Source of the DNA: an uncultured Spirochaetaceae bacterium
Lineage (GTDB): Bacteria > Spirochaetota > Spirochaetia > Sphaerochaetales > Sphaerochaetaceae
Length of the DNA stretch: 64,000 nucleotides
Assembly (NCBI GenBank): GCA_944389145.1
Contig: CALXLH010000023.1
Span: 1-64,000, forward strand
Direction of reading: 5' to 3'
How positions within the stretch are numbered: position 1 is the first letter of the stretch; every line of letters starts with the position of its first letter. Positions 9,701 through 17,440 of this stretch are shown piece after piece. The position numbers and the translations under genes were made by a program. The notes beneath the pieces were generated by a model, which did not search any database, had not been told where the DNA came from, and saw only the letters and a program-made list of their open reading frames with translations.

Positions 9701-9954
9701 TCACGACGATCCTCGGCCTCATCCCTATGGCATTCTTCCCAGGAGAAGGCGCGGAGATGCTTCAGCCTATCGCGCTGACATTCACCGGAGGAATCCTCAC
9801 GGGTGCGTTCCTGACGCTCCTCCTCTCCCCCGTCCTCTATTCGATATTCAACGAGAGGCGTGAGAAGAGGTACGATGATCCTGAATCGCTTACCAACCAG
9901 CTCAGGGAGTACGATGGCAGGAGGCTGATGAAGCTCGATGATTTCGTAGGCTGA
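6778..9954 (+). CDS. RND-family multidrug efflux pump (HAE-type inner-membrane subunit)
   Basis: At 1058 residues it shows the full RND layout: TM1, a large periplasmic loop, TM2-7, a second periplasmic loop, then TM8-12. It opens MTLSELSVRRPVLMTMIYLL, and the tail carries the conserved FAGYMGTLIMIVLLALFLVY and PILMTTLTTILGLIPMAFF segments. In TM4 the motif reads GMIVDASIVILEN, so only one of the two AcrB-type aspartates of the proton relay is kept, as in many non-proteobacterial pumps. It exports drugs or lipophilic compounds using the proton gradient, together with the two preceding genes. AAGGAG precedes the ATG. Confidence 0.95.
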   Translation: MTLSELSVRRPVLMTMIYLLIVVIALVFLPRMEIALYPDIDLPVITVFVDCNDAGPEEIEQQVAKELEEYFSSLENLDNITTVSSDGSCIAILEYDYGTDLDDSERDLNSVITILSQLLPTWTETPQYFRLDSMGASSALTLSLTSDTMTLDELKMLGENTISPLIERLPGVGQVSVRGGSDVEYHIDVDPNRLEAYGLTLSQIIAAISADNIQATGGQITENSMNLQVAADARYVRFSDIGNTVITTIDGAPIKINDVATVVRGNDDTSRSESYLGTERIVTMSITNDSDSNATTVASTVLAQLDSIRQELPEGVSLDLLRDSTEMVQSTMSEAFNSLWQGVLLAALIIWLFLRGIKTTIIISLSMPICVLITMMLMSIFDVTINSMSMSGLILGIGMIVDASIVILENTYSYRQLGEKSAVAAILGSKNMFNAIMASTLTTICVFIPVIIFKNDLEFLGIMFQDIVITVCISLACSLFVAVTLVPALCGSILRINTRTQKPLRIRWMRKIDDAMAGFELSMNRGYVRVLAYFMRHRFLLIVLLILLLAFCLKLFPLLGFDLMPQQTTDDEVTMNLELEMGTSIDVTREYMMDMYDKIESVLPEGSYESIQLYIGTGMLTTSENSGSISIKLPDITEQTISASEVQDLVRPFMDDDPSADWIFESNAVGGSSAIDVEIHSEDIDAAKYTADQIVAIMHEHVAGATNIDSDADNGSPKVSVIIDKDLASDYGITPSTITSVLQTAISGTTASTISTFSSSETYDVVVEIDPETLTTVDQLGQLLIPSNYGMIRLDTVASFERTTSPVSITRENRVRVNHVTADLLPGYSASVVQNEVNAALDEYLILPDGIEIVQSGSMSDFAGYMGTLIMIVLLALFLVYAVMAAQFESLIDPLIIFATIPLLMIGVIAIHLIYGQSFSLFSIVGIVALIGVVVNNGIVLIDCINRLVRQRVPVRQACLQAAYGRLRPILMTTLTTILGLIPMAFFPGEGAEMLQPIALTFTGGILTGAFLTLLLSPVLYSIFNERREKRYDDPESLTNQLREYDGRRLMKLDDFVG

Positions 9955-9962
9955 TGAAAAAG

Positions 9963-10021
9963 ACGGAATGAATCGGAAAGCTATTGACATGATATGCCAT
10001 AAAGCGCTAGATTCATTCCGT
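9963..10021. repeat. 12-bp perfect inverted repeat around the tRNA-Gly promoter
   Basis: ACGGAATGAATC (9963-9974) and GATTCATTCCGT (10010-10021) are exact inverse complements, separated by 35 bases. The spacer contains the -35 box of the tRNA gene, and the right arm covers most of the -10. Transcripts reading through from the RND operon could fold here. Alternatively the arms are a protein-binding pair. Confidence 0.7.
9984..10013 (+). promoter_or_regulatory. Promoter of tRNA-Gly
   Basis: A perfect TTGACA (9984-9989) is followed after 18 bases by TAGATT (10008-10013). The expected start is about seven bases upstream of the mature tRNA. Confidence 0.65.
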
Positions 10022-10027
10022 TGTCTT

Positions 10028-10099
<72 letters not shown>

Positions 10100-10105
10100 T
10101 AAGGG

Positions 10106-10130
10106 CCCCGGATATCATCCGGGGTTTCTT
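10106..10130 (+). terminator. Rho-independent terminator of tRNA-Gly
   Basis: An 8-bp GC-rich stem (CCCCGGAT/ATCCGGGG) with a 3-base loop is followed by TTTCTT, seven bases after the tRNA. Confidence 0.88.
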
Positions 10131-10241
10131 AATGCCTTATCCCTACATATTCAGGCATTCTGCCGATAACCCGACAGATGCTGCGGAATGCGTTGATAGA
10201 ACTATCTGGCGAAGGCGCTATGATATCCATAGAGGCATTCC

Positions 10242-11198
10242 ATGAGATATCACTGCATCATTCCAGCTACGATCGCCACGCTCCTCTCGTTCTCCTGCGC
10301 ATCCGCAGACATTCCGCAGGAAGGCTGCGAGATCACGGTGGAGCCTGAGCCTGTGGTTATGGTGATCAATGAAGTGAAGGAGGAGGAAGGACAGGAGCCT
10401 GCGGCAAAGGCTGATGAGGAGCCTGCCTTCTCGATAATCTCCTCCAGCCCAGGCCTGCAATCAGCGCTCCTGACGATCGCATATCCCAAATCTGCCGATC
10501 TCTCGCTCCTTTCCGTCGATGGCGGCGGCCATATCACAAGGATAGAGGCTGATGGAAGGACCGCATACGTAACGATAGGCGGACTGGAGAGCCTTACCTC
10601 CTATGACCTGACGATCTGTTATTCAGATTCACCTGCCGCAGGCCCGATCAGCCTGACGACAGGCTCATTCGCCGGAAGGTACAGCTGGACACCTGCGGAC
10701 GGCAGCGCCGCAGATTCGTTCATCCTCCGCGTCAGCGAGGCTCCAGAAGGTTCTGCATACCGCTATCATATATTCCTCGATCCTGAGGACTCCGCATTCC
10801 CAGACGGGCATGACGAGGACATCCGCATTGCTCCGCTCGTGGAGGCTGGAGAGCCATCGCTTGACGGCATGAGATACAAGGATGCCCCTGCATCATACAA
10901 GTGGACGAACGAGAAGTGGAACACAGGCAGCATGGAGCCTTCGAAGATAAGATACGTCAAGGCTGCCGATACCGGGACAGGCGATGAGATACGCACCCTC
11001 GTCGCCTCAGTGGCCCTTGGCTTCACCGCGGAGGCAGATGTGCGCTATGCCTTCCATGAGGATGGAGGGACTGCATATCTCGCGTTCTACAACCGCATGG
11101 ATCCGGGTATTGCGAACGGATTCCTGAAGAAGAATCCCTCGCCGGGAATACGGCCGTACGAGAGCGATGAGTACTGGTATGCCCTGGAGCGTGAATAG
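10242..11198 (+). CDS. Lipoprotein with a C-terminal module shared with the 27.6-29.3 kb lipoprotein
   Basis: The 318-residue product begins with a lipoprotein signal (MRYHCIIPATIATLLSFSC, lipobox LSFSC) and a Glu-rich linker. It then has a fibronectin-like stretch (GGLESLTSYDLTICY) and a C-terminal module starting TGSFAGRYSWTP. The same order of motifs (GLESLT.YD, TTGSF.G.Y.WT, the -RYKYYIY-/-AYRYHIF- strand, a Lys/Asn-Trp segment) occurs in the lipoprotein at 27627-29342, so the two are paralogues. Function is unknown; a surface or periplasmic location is inferred. AGAGG lies seven bases before the ATG. It stands alone, downstream of the tRNA-Gly terminator. Confidence 0.8.
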   Translation: MRYHCIIPATIATLLSFSCASADIPQEGCEITVEPEPVVMVINEVKEEEGQEPAAKADEEPAFSIISSSPGLQSALLTIAYPKSADLSLLSVDGGGHITRIEADGRTAYVTIGGLESLTSYDLTICYSDSPAAGPISLTTGSFAGRYSWTPADGSAADSFILRVSEAPEGSAYRYHIFLDPEDSAFPDGHDEDIRIAPLVEAGEPSLDGMRYKDAPASYKWTNEKWNTGSMEPSKIRYVKAADTGTGDEIRTLVASVALGFTAEADVRYAFHEDGGTAYLAFYNRMDPGIANGFLKKNPSPGIRPYESDEYWYALERE

Positions 11199-11241
11199 AA
11201 GGTAGTTTCCCTTCTGTCCTCTTCCTCATATACTCTACTCC

Positions 11242-12390
11242 ATGGACATTCTCTTGGAGCGTTATGCAGAGCTTATCGTGCGCGGTGCGCTTAAGCTTGA
11301 GAAAGGTGATATCCTCTCGATAAATACCGAGGAGGAGAATTCGGAGCTGGCACATCAGGTTGCCAGGATAGCCAGGACAGTCACCGGTAACGGCAGCTAT
11401 ATCCAGCTTATCGAGAATGGGAAGGTCACGGAGACCGAGGAAGCAGAGAGCGAATATCCTATGACAGGACGGGCAACCGCGCTGCTCTATCTGCCGGTCT
11501 ACCGCGCCTTCAAGGAGGCAGAGGAAGGAAAGCTCTACTCCGCGCCGGAGATCCAGGAGTTCAGGCATCTCTCTGAGCCTCTCGACAACCAGGAGCCTGC
11601 CATTCCGTTCGTAACCGCTCCTGTTCCCTCCTCCGCATGGGGAAAGGCGATCGATGAGGATGGAGGCATAAGGGACGCAGCCTCGCTGCTCTCAGACCTT
11701 CTGTCGCTTGAGGAGGATGATTACCTCTCGCTTCATGGAGAGGGAGAGGATGTGCTTATCTATGAGCGCGACAGGCTCAACGAAAGAGCGTTCACCCGCT
11801 GCCGCATCACGGATGAGGAGGGAACGGACATATCATTCGCGTTCCTTCCTGGTTCCGCGTTCGCGACAACGTTATCCGTACTGCGCTCCGGACGTCGCTT
11901 CGTCCCCACGGTGTTCGCTTCAGACATATTCCGTGCCATTGATCCGGCGTCGGCTGAGGGATATATCACCATAACGCGGCCCGTGATGGTCTTCGGCAAG
12001 GCCATAAGGCATCTCTCATGCCGCATCGAGGGAGGAAGGATCGTTGATTTCACCACGGACGATGAGTCTGGAAGGCTCCTCTCCCTATTCCTATCTCAGG
12101 ATGAGGGGGCTGGAAGGATATCTGAGCTTTCCCTCTCAGAGGATGGATCAAGGGCTTCTGAGATAGAGCTGTTCGCCATCCCTGAATGGGACAGGATGCG
12201 TACGGTCGCACTGACCATCGGAGGCCCAAGGCCCGAAAGCCTCAAGGATGACGAGTCGAGAGGAAGGGCCAACGACTCCCTGCTTACCCTTTCGCTTCCG
12301 ATCGGCTCGGATACCACCTCTGTCTATGGATATGACGGAAGCGGTGATGAGAGCGTGATCATGGAAGACGGGTTCCTCGTGGAAGGATGA
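11242..12390 (+). CDS. M29 aminopeptidase-like protein lacking metal ligands
   Basis: The fold of the M29 (AmpS/PepS, thermophilic aminopeptidase) family is recognisable over 382 residues. It has the N-terminal ERYAELIVRGALKLEKGD block, GTDISFAF (194-201) and the C-terminal NDSLLTLSLPIGSD (344-357). In active M29 enzymes two cobalt or zinc ions are held by Glu in P-x-G-E-V, by other Glu residues, and by His and Asp in the final N-x-S-x-x-H-x-D motif. Here those motifs read PTVFASDIF and NDSLLTLSLPIG, so the ligands are gone. It is probably not a metallopeptidase. A TATACT element ends eight bases before the ATG and there is no Shine-Dalgarno, suggesting a leaderless message. It abuts coaX tail to tail. 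Confidence 0.75.
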   Translation: MDILLERYAELIVRGALKLEKGDILSINTEEENSELAHQVARIARTVTGNGSYIQLIENGKVTETEEAESEYPMTGRATALLYLPVYRAFKEAEEGKLYSAPEIQEFRHLSEPLDNQEPAIPFVTAPVPSSAWGKAIDEDGGIRDAASLLSDLLSLEEDDYLSLHGEGEDVLIYERDRLNERAFTRCRITDEEGTDISFAFLPGSAFATTLSVLRSGRRFVPTVFASDIFRAIDPASAEGYITITRPVMVFGKAIRHLSCRIEGGRIVDFTTDDESGRLLSLFLSQDEGAGRISELSLSEDGSRASEIELFAIPEWDRMRTVALTIGGPRPESLKDDESRGRANDSLLTLSLPIGSDTTSVYGYDGSGDESVIMEDGFLVEG

Positions 12391-13155
12391 TCAGGAATTG
12401 AGATCCGCCACGAGCTTCAGGCCTCGCAGCGTATGAAGCGAATCAACGGAATCAAGGCGTGGTATGAGATCGCGGATCGTATGGGAGAGCCCGCCTGTCG
12501 CCATGACATAGAGCTCCTCGCCTATCTCCTTCTCCGTATGGGCGATCAGGGAATCGACAAGGCCGGCATAGCCAAGCATTATGCCGCCACGTATCGACTC
12601 CTGCGAATCACGTCCCATGACCCGGTCCGTAACCTTCAGCTCGACCTGGGGAAGCTGTGCAGTGCTGCCGAAGAGCGCGTTTACGGCCGTGACGAGACCT
12701 GGCGCAATGGAACATCCCAGCACCTCTGCCCTCTCATTGACCGCTGATAGCGTCAGTGCCGTGCCGAAGTCCACCACCATCACTGCCCTGTCAGGCTTCA
12801 CATGATGGGCATAGGCAAGGTTGCATAGGATATCAGAGCCAAGCTCCGGCGGTATCGAGCTTCTCACAAGCCCCGTCTCGATATCATGGGAGACGATCAG
12901 CGGATTTATGTGGAAGAGCCGCTGGAGGTTCTTCTCGACCGACCTCGTGAGATTAGGCACGACCGAAGAGATTATCGCGCGGTCGACAGCGTCCGGCCTG
13001 ATGCCGCTCTCACGGAAGAGAGCGTTGAAGACCACGAAGTACTCATCGCTCGTCTTGCGCGTGTCGGTATAGACGCGGAATGACTGGACGAAGCTTTCGC
13101 CATCGAATATGGCGATCACGATATTCGTATTTCCGATATCCGCCGTGACAAGCAT
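12391..13155 (-). CDS. coaX: Type III pantothenate kinase
   Basis: This enzyme catalyses the first step of coenzyme A synthesis, phosphorylation of pantothenate, and belongs to the ASKHA fold. It shows the phosphate-binding DIGNTNIVIAIFDG near the N-terminus, the pantothenate-site region (PPELGSDILCNLAYA), DFGTALTLS and GCSIAPGL. At 254 residues it is the normal length. Its ATG overlaps the stop of the upstream ABC-F gene by one base (TGATG), so the two are translationally coupled. Confidence 0.95.
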   Translation of the reverse strand: MLVTADIGNTNIVIAIFDGESFVQSFRVYTDTRKTSDEYFVVFNALFRESGIRPDAVDRAIISSVVPNLTRSVEKNLQRLFHINPLIVSHDIETGLVRSSIPPELGSDILCNLAYAHHVKPDRAVMVVDFGTALTLSAVNERAEVLGCSIAPGLVTAVNALFGSTAQLPQVELKVTDRVMGRDSQESIRGGIMLGYAGLVDSLIAHTEKEIGEELYVMATGGLSHTIRDLIPRLDSVDSLHTLRGLKLVADLNS

Positions 13156-14792
13156 CAGATCAGAACCACCTGCTTCGTATTCCTGTAGGCCTTGGCTCTC
13201 TGGGCGTTTATCGCCTCATCGCTGATGTAGTCCTCGAAGCTCATCAGCTTATCGATCAGGCCATCGGGAGTGAACTCGATGATGCGGTTCGCGATCGAAT
13301 CGACGAACTGGTGGTCATGGGAGTTGAAGAGCACGACACCCTTGAACTCGATGATTCCGTTGTTGAGCGCCTGGATAGACTCTAGGTCGAGGTGCGACGT
13401 AGGCTCATCGAAGATCATGCAGTTCGCTCCTTCAAGCATCATGCGTGCAAGCACGACCCTGACCCTCTCTCCGCCGGAAAGCACATTGCAGGGCTTCAGA
13501 GCCTCATCGCCCGTGAAGAGCATCCTGCCGAGGAATGAGCGCACATATGTGTCGTCGTCCTCGGTCGAGAACTGCTGGAGATAGTCCGCGATCGACTCGT
13601 TTTCCTTGAACATCCCGGAGTTGTCCTTAGGGAAGTACGAGAGCGAGGTAGTCACGCCCCAGGCGTATGAGCCGGAATCAGGCTCCATCTCGCCGGCAAG
13701 GATCTGGAACAGGACAGTCTTCGCAAAGTGATTAGGACCGACGAACGCGACCTTATCACCGGGATTGATGACGAGGGAGAGGTTGTCAAGCACCTTCTCA
13801 CCTTCGATCGTCTTCGATAGGTTCTTGATCTCCAGGACGTTCTTGCCTATATCCCTGTTAGGCTTGAATGCAACGTACGGGAAGCGCCTGGATGATGGCT
13901 TGATGTCATCGATGGTAAGCTTGTCGATGAGCTTCTTGCGGCTAGTAGCCTGCTTTGCCTTTGCGACGTTGGATGAGAAGCGCTGGATGAACTCCTTCAG
14001 CTCGGCGATCTTCTCCTCCCTCCTCTTCTTCTCATCCTTCAGCTGCTTTGCCGCGAGCTGCGAGGACATATACCAGAAGTCATAGTTGCCGACATAAAGC
14101 TGGATCTTGCCATAGTCTATATCGCAGATATGGGTACAGACGGTATTGAGGAAGTGCCTGTCGTGTGATACGACGATGACGGTGTTATTGAAATCCTCAA
14201 GGTAGTCCTCAAGCCAGTGGATGGACTCAAGGTCAAGATGGTTCGTAGGCTCGTCCAGGAGGAGGATATCAGGATTGCCGAACAGGGCCTGGGCAAGAAG
14301 CACGCGGACCTTGAGGTTATCCTCGATCTCGGACATCTTCTTCTCATGCATATCCTGAGGAATCCCGAGGCCGTCAAGCATCTGTCCGGCATTTGCCTCG
14401 GCCTCCCAGCCGCCAAGCTCTGCGAACTCGCCTTCAAGCTCCGCAGCCTTGATGCCATCCTCCTCGGAGAAATCCTCCTTGGAATAGATCGCATCACGCT
14501 CCTGCATGACGTCGTAGAGCTTCTGGTGTCCCATGATGACGGTATCGATGACACGGTAGTCATTGAACGCGAAGTGATCCTGGCGAAGCACCGTCATCCT
14601 CTCTCCGGGGGTGACGATCACCTCTCCTGTATCAGGCTCGATCTCGCCTGAGAGTATCTTGAGGAACGTGGATTTGCCTGCACCGTTTGCACCGATGATT
14701 CCATAGCAGTTTCCTGGAGTGAACTTGATGTTCACTTCCTTGAATAGCACCTGTGTTCCGTATGAGAGCGAAATATTTGAGGCAGTAATCAT
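13155..14792 (-). CDS. ABC-F family ATPase (YbiT-type translation factor)
   Basis: It has two ABC domains joined by a charged linker and no membrane segments, the ABC-F pattern of ribosome-bound translation factors. The first domain has Walker A GANGAGKST (34-42) and Walker B ILLLDEPTNHLDLES. Its signature is replaced by MSEIEDNLKVRV, as in YbiT. The second domain has a proper LSGGERVRVVLARM and DEPTSHLDLES, but its P-loop reads GPNHFAKT, a deviation seen in some YbiT-like proteins. At 545 residues it is of usual length. It forms an operon with coaX. The gap upstream contains two hairpins (14858-14876 and 14924-14945). Confidence 0.9.
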   Translation of the reverse strand: MITASNISLSYGTQVLFKEVNIKFTPGNCYGIIGANGAGKSTFLKILSGEIEPDTGEVIVTPGERMTVLRQDHFAFNDYRVIDTVIMGHQKLYDVMQERDAIYSKEDFSEEDGIKAAELEGEFAELGGWEAEANAGQMLDGLGIPQDMHEKKMSEIEDNLKVRVLLAQALFGNPDILLLDEPTNHLDLESIHWLEDYLEDFNNTVIVVSHDRHFLNTVCTHICDIDYGKIQLYVGNYDFWYMSSQLAAKQLKDEKKRREEKIAELKEFIQRFSSNVAKAKQATSRKKLIDKLTIDDIKPSSRRFPYVAFKPNRDIGKNVLEIKNLSKTIEGEKVLDNLSLVINPGDKVAFVGPNHFAKTVLFQILAGEMEPDSGSYAWGVTTSLSYFPKDNSGMFKENESIADYLQQFSTEDDDTYVRSFLGRMLFTGDEALKPCNVLSGGERVRVVLARMMLEGANCMIFDEPTSHLDLESIQALNNGIIEFKGVVLFNSHDHQFVDSIANRIIEFTPDGLIDKLMSFEDYISDEAINAQRAKAYRNTKQVVLI

Positions 14793-14857
14793 TCAGCTTT
14801 TACCCTAAATCTATCATTCAGATGGAATAAGACATTGTCTGCAATCAGATTGCACCA

Positions 14858-14945
14858 TCAGGCACTCTACCTGATATGCGCACCAAAGTCAATTATAGCC
14901 TGCAAAAGCCTTCCCTATGGCATGCCCTGCGCAGAACGGCAGGGC
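14858..14945. other. Intergenic stretch with two hairpins upstream of the ABC-F gene
   Basis: Two inverted repeats are visible: ATCAGG/CCTGAT (14858-14876) and GCCCTGC/GCAGGGC (14924-14945). Neither has a T-run, so they are not clear terminators. The second may end or stabilise the transcript of the gene at 14957-15841. The first could lie in the ABC-F leader. Confidence 0.4.
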
Positions 14946-14956
14946 GCAAGGGGTGT

Positions 14957-15841
14957 CTACTGCATCATGCCATAGACATGCGTGAGACGTATCACATCCT
15001 TCATCACCCTCTGCAGATCAATGCCAGGCTCCTCTCCATCGATAAGAAGGCGTGGCACGATGCACATGGCCGCAGAATCCGAAGAGAGCGTGGCAAGGCC
15101 GATCAAGTCCAGCAGGTCGAGCATCCCGCAGCCAGAGAGGGCATCTATCACCTCCGCGCCCGAAGCGCTCTCTACGTCAAGGCCAAGGACAAGGGAAAGG
15201 AGATCCGCAGACAGCTCAGCCCTGGCCGTCTCCATTCCGTACTCCCTCAGCTCAGAGCGCGTCATGCCTATCAGGCCAAGGTACTTATCCAGCTTCTCCT
15301 CATCGAGGAACAATGAGAGTTCGATGCATCCATCCGCTATCGTCGTGCCTGCATCGACGGATACCGTCAGAAGAGGCTCCGTCCTGACTGATGCTGAGAC
15401 GACGCTCTTCCCGCTGATCGAGCCCGTATCCATCAGGCCTCCGCCACGGTAAAGCAGCTCAACATCATCATAGAGGATTGCGATGGATGCCTTTCCTTCC
15501 TCGAAATCCACGTCAGGCAGCACGGAGACCGTTCCCCTTCCCTCGACGATCATCACGTCGGCAAGCGAGCTGGAGATCATCGCTACATCCCATAGGGCCT
15601 TCGTCTTATCAAGAAAGCCGCCGAGGAACAATGAATCGAATGAGATGCCGGAATCCTCGATTAGGAACGGAAGCGCAAGGGGAATCGCCATAGGATAGCG
15701 GTCCATCTCCTCTCCAAGGTCATAGATGCCGCCGCCTGTCATGGCTGGAGCGGCCGTAGAGAGCACCACCAGCGGCTCTGCGCCGGCAAATGCGGAGAAC
15801 GATAACAGGATAGCCGATATGGCTGCAATGATTCTCTTCAT
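14957..15841 (-). CDS. Secreted protein of unknown function
   Basis: I do not recognise this family. The 294-residue product has a clear signal peptide (MKRIIAAISAILLSFSAFAGA). A mature part follows that is rich in Leu, Ser, Asp and Gly with no transmembrane helix, no cysteine cluster and no catalytic motif. Two cysteines occur late (GCGMLDLL and AMCIVPRL). The location is probably periplasmic or outer-membrane associated. It stands alone between a small ORF upstream and the ABC-F gene downstream, all on the minus strand. Confidence 0.75.
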   Translation of the reverse strand: MKRIIAAISAILLSFSAFAGAEPLVVLSTAAPAMTGGGIYDLGEEMDRYPMAIPLALPFLIEDSGISFDSLFLGGFLDKTKALWDVAMISSSLADVMIVEGRGTVSVLPDVDFEEGKASIAILYDDVELLYRGGGLMDTGSISGKSVVSASVRTEPLLTVSVDAGTTIADGCIELSLFLDEEKLDKYLGLIGMTRSELREYGMETARAELSADLLSLVLGLDVESASGAEVIDALSGCGMLDLLDLIGLATLSSDSAAMCIVPRLLIDGEEPGIDLQRVMKDVIRLTHVYGMMQ

Positions 15842-15867
15842 GTCATGATGATAGCGTATGAAGGCAA

Positions 15868-16104
15868 TCAGAGGAAAGGGAATCGCCTTCCTGCCGCCAT
15901 CGCCCTGCCCTTCTCCGTAAGCCTCGCGCCTGAGAGCGAGAGCTCCTGGCTATCGCAGAAGGAGATATAGACGCCCTCTATCAGCCCCTCGGCCAGGGCG
16001 TCGGAGACGAGGCGGACGAACTCCTCGCTGCCAAGGCGGAGATCATCCTTAGCCGGTACCTTGCCTTTCAAGAGCATCCTGAGCATCCTGTGCTTCGCAT
16101 CCAT
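15868..16104 (-). CDS. Small protein, winged-helix-like (YjcQ-like?)
   Basis: The ORF can be read from a TTG at 16131, but the ATG at 16104 gives a more sensible 78-residue protein starting MDAKHRMLRMLLKGK. The pattern (helical start, SEEFVRLVSDALAEGLIEGV, then a strand pair and LSGARLTEKGRAMAAG) resembles small YjcQ-type winged-helix proteins, in which the end reads L-T-x-x-G. No Shine-Dalgarno is visible at either start. Function is unknown. It lies directly downstream of the tRNA-Gln/Glu terminator. Confidence 0.6.
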   Translation of the reverse strand: MDAKHRMLRMLLKGKVPAKDDLRLGSEEFVRLVSDALAEGLIEGVYISFCDSQELSLSGARLTEKGRAMAAGRRFPFL

Positions 16105-16130
16105 AAGCTGATGATAGCAGATGATGAGCA

Positions 16131-16161
16131 AAAGAAAAAACCGGAAGCATCACGCTTCCGG
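16131..16161 (-). terminator. Rho-independent terminator of the tRNA-Gln/tRNA-Glu unit
   Basis: On the minus strand an 8-bp stem CCGGAAGC/GCTTCCGG is followed by TTTTTTCTTT, just after tRNA-Glu. Confidence 0.92.
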
Positions 16162-16165
16162 CCTA

Positions 16166-16237
16166 TAGTTCCTAGGGGAATCGAACCCCTATTTAGAGAC
16201 TGAGAATCTCCTGTCCTAACCATTAGACGAAGGAACC
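16166..16237 (-). tRNA. tRNA-Glu (anticodon CTC)
   Basis: The minus strand folds as a cloverleaf. The acceptor pairs GGTTCCT with AGGAACT (one terminal G-T), the anticodon loop TTCTCAG gives anticodon CTC, and the T arm is GGGG-TTCGATT-CCCC. CCA is not encoded. It is 14 bases downstream of tRNA-Gln, so the two are co-transcribed. Confidence 0.93.
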
Positions 16238-16251
16238 ATCTAGAATCCTGA

Positions 16252-16322
16252 CTGGGATGGAGGGACTCGAACCCCCAAAGGCAGAACCAGAATCTGCAGT
16301 GTTACCGTTACACCACATCCCA
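16252..16322 (-). tRNA. tRNA-Gln (anticodon CTG)
   Basis: Acceptor TGGGATG pairs with CATCCCA. Anticodon stem GCAGA/TCTGC encloses TTCTGGT (anticodon CTG), and the T loop is TTCGAGT. It is first in the two-tRNA transcript. Confidence 0.93.
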
Positions 16323-16340
16323 ATTACTGAATCCTCAGCA

Positions 16341-16369
16341 AGACTACAGAATACGCGAAAGAATGTCAA
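16341..16369 (-). promoter_or_regulatory. Promoter of the tRNA-Gln/tRNA-Glu unit
   Basis: Minus-strand TTGACA (16364-16369) is followed after 17 bases by TAGTCT (16341-16346), about 20 bases upstream of tRNA-Gln. Confidence 0.65.
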
Positions 16370-16426
16370 CAGCATTTTACGAAAAATTTACATCCATTTT
16401 GCATCTTCTGCCACAAGAAGGAATTA

Positions 16427-17440
16427 TCATGCCTTCTTAAAAGCAGAGACGCGGGCAGACGCACTCAGGTGGCTATCATCTCTGAGACCGTCCCTGAGAT
16501 ACATGTATCCAAGTCCCGCAACCATTGCGCCGTTGTCGGTGCAGAGCTTGAGAGACGGGAATGTAACGGTATAGCCACCCTTCTCCAATGCCTTGAGCTC
16601 TGAGCGCAGAAGCGAATTGGCAGCAACGCCTCCGCCTGCCGATACCCTCTTCAGCCCCGTATCCTTCAAGGCCTTCCTCACCCTTCTCATGAGGATTCCC
16701 ACGGCCTGCCTCTGGAACGATGCAGCGATATTCTCCGGCGTATCCTCAGCCCCTTCGCTGCGGAACTTGTCCTTCTGGTTTATCACGGCAGTCTTGAGGC
16801 CGGAGTAGCTCATATCATAAGGATGCTCGTTCCTGTCCAGCGTAGGACCAGGGAAGAGGAACGCATTCGGATCCCCATCCTTGGAGAGGCGGTCTATGAC
16901 GACACCTCCGGGGAATCCAAGGTCATAGAACTTCGCGACCTTATCGAAGGCCTCGCCTATCGCATCATCGATCGTCGTACCCATGACCTCGACCTTGTCA
17001 TAGCCATCGACGCGGCAGATTACGGTATGGCCGCCGGATACAAGTACCCCAAGATAGGGATACTCAAGCGGATTCTCAATCTGCGATGCATAGAGATGAG
17101 CCCTTATGTGGTCTATCCCTATGAAGGGGATATGCAGGGCCGATGCAAAGCACTTGGCGAAGCTCACGCCGACAAGCAGCGACCCAAGAAGCCCCGGGCG
17201 CGATGTCACGGCAACCGCATCAAGGTCCTTCTTCGTGATTCCAGCCTGTGCTATCGCAGCCTCAACCACCTGCGCTATCCATTCGGTATGCAGACGCGAG
17301 GCAAGCTCCGGCACGACTCCCTGATAGGGCTTATGAAGCTCTATCTGCGTAGCAATGACATTCGACAGTATCTCCCTGCCGTCACGTACGACGGCAGCGC
17401 TGCATTCATCACAGCTTGTCTCTATTCCCAATACGATCAT
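16427..17440 (-). CDS. tsaD: tRNA N6-adenosine threonylcarbamoyltransferase TsaD
   Basis: TsaD transfers the threonylcarbamoyl group to A37 of tRNAs that read ANN codons. The ASKHA-fold signature is clear: GIETSCDECSAAVV at the start, the metal-binding HIRAH pair (His-x3-His), GVLVSGGHT, SYSGLKTAV, AGGGVAANS and LCTDNGAM. At 337 residues it is normal. A small gene of unknown function overlaps its start by four bases (ATGA). The other genes of the pathway (tsaB, tsaC, tsaE) are not in the window. Confidence 0.97.
   Translation of the reverse strand: MIVLGIETSCDECSAAVVRDGREILSNVIATQIELHKPYQGVVPELASRLHTEWIAQVVEAAIAQAGITKKDLDAVAVTSRPGLLGSLLVGVSFAKCFASALHIPFIGIDHIRAHLYASQIENPLEYPYLGVLVSGGHTVICRVDGYDKVEVMGTTIDDAIGEAFDKVAKFYDLGFPGGVVIDRLSKDGDPNAFLFPGPTLDRNEHPYDMSYSGLKTAVINQKDKFRSEGAEDTPENIAASFQRQAVGILMRRVRKALKDTGLKRVSAGGGVAANSLLRSELKALEKGGYTVTFPSLKLCTDNGAMVAGLGYMYLRDGLRDDSHLSASARVSAFKKA

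Noticed and set aside
8983-9990. 335-codon open frame on the minus strand
   Set aside because: It is antisense to the well-conserved RND pump gene, and its product is Arg/Asp/Glu-rich with no fold. It is a frame shadow.
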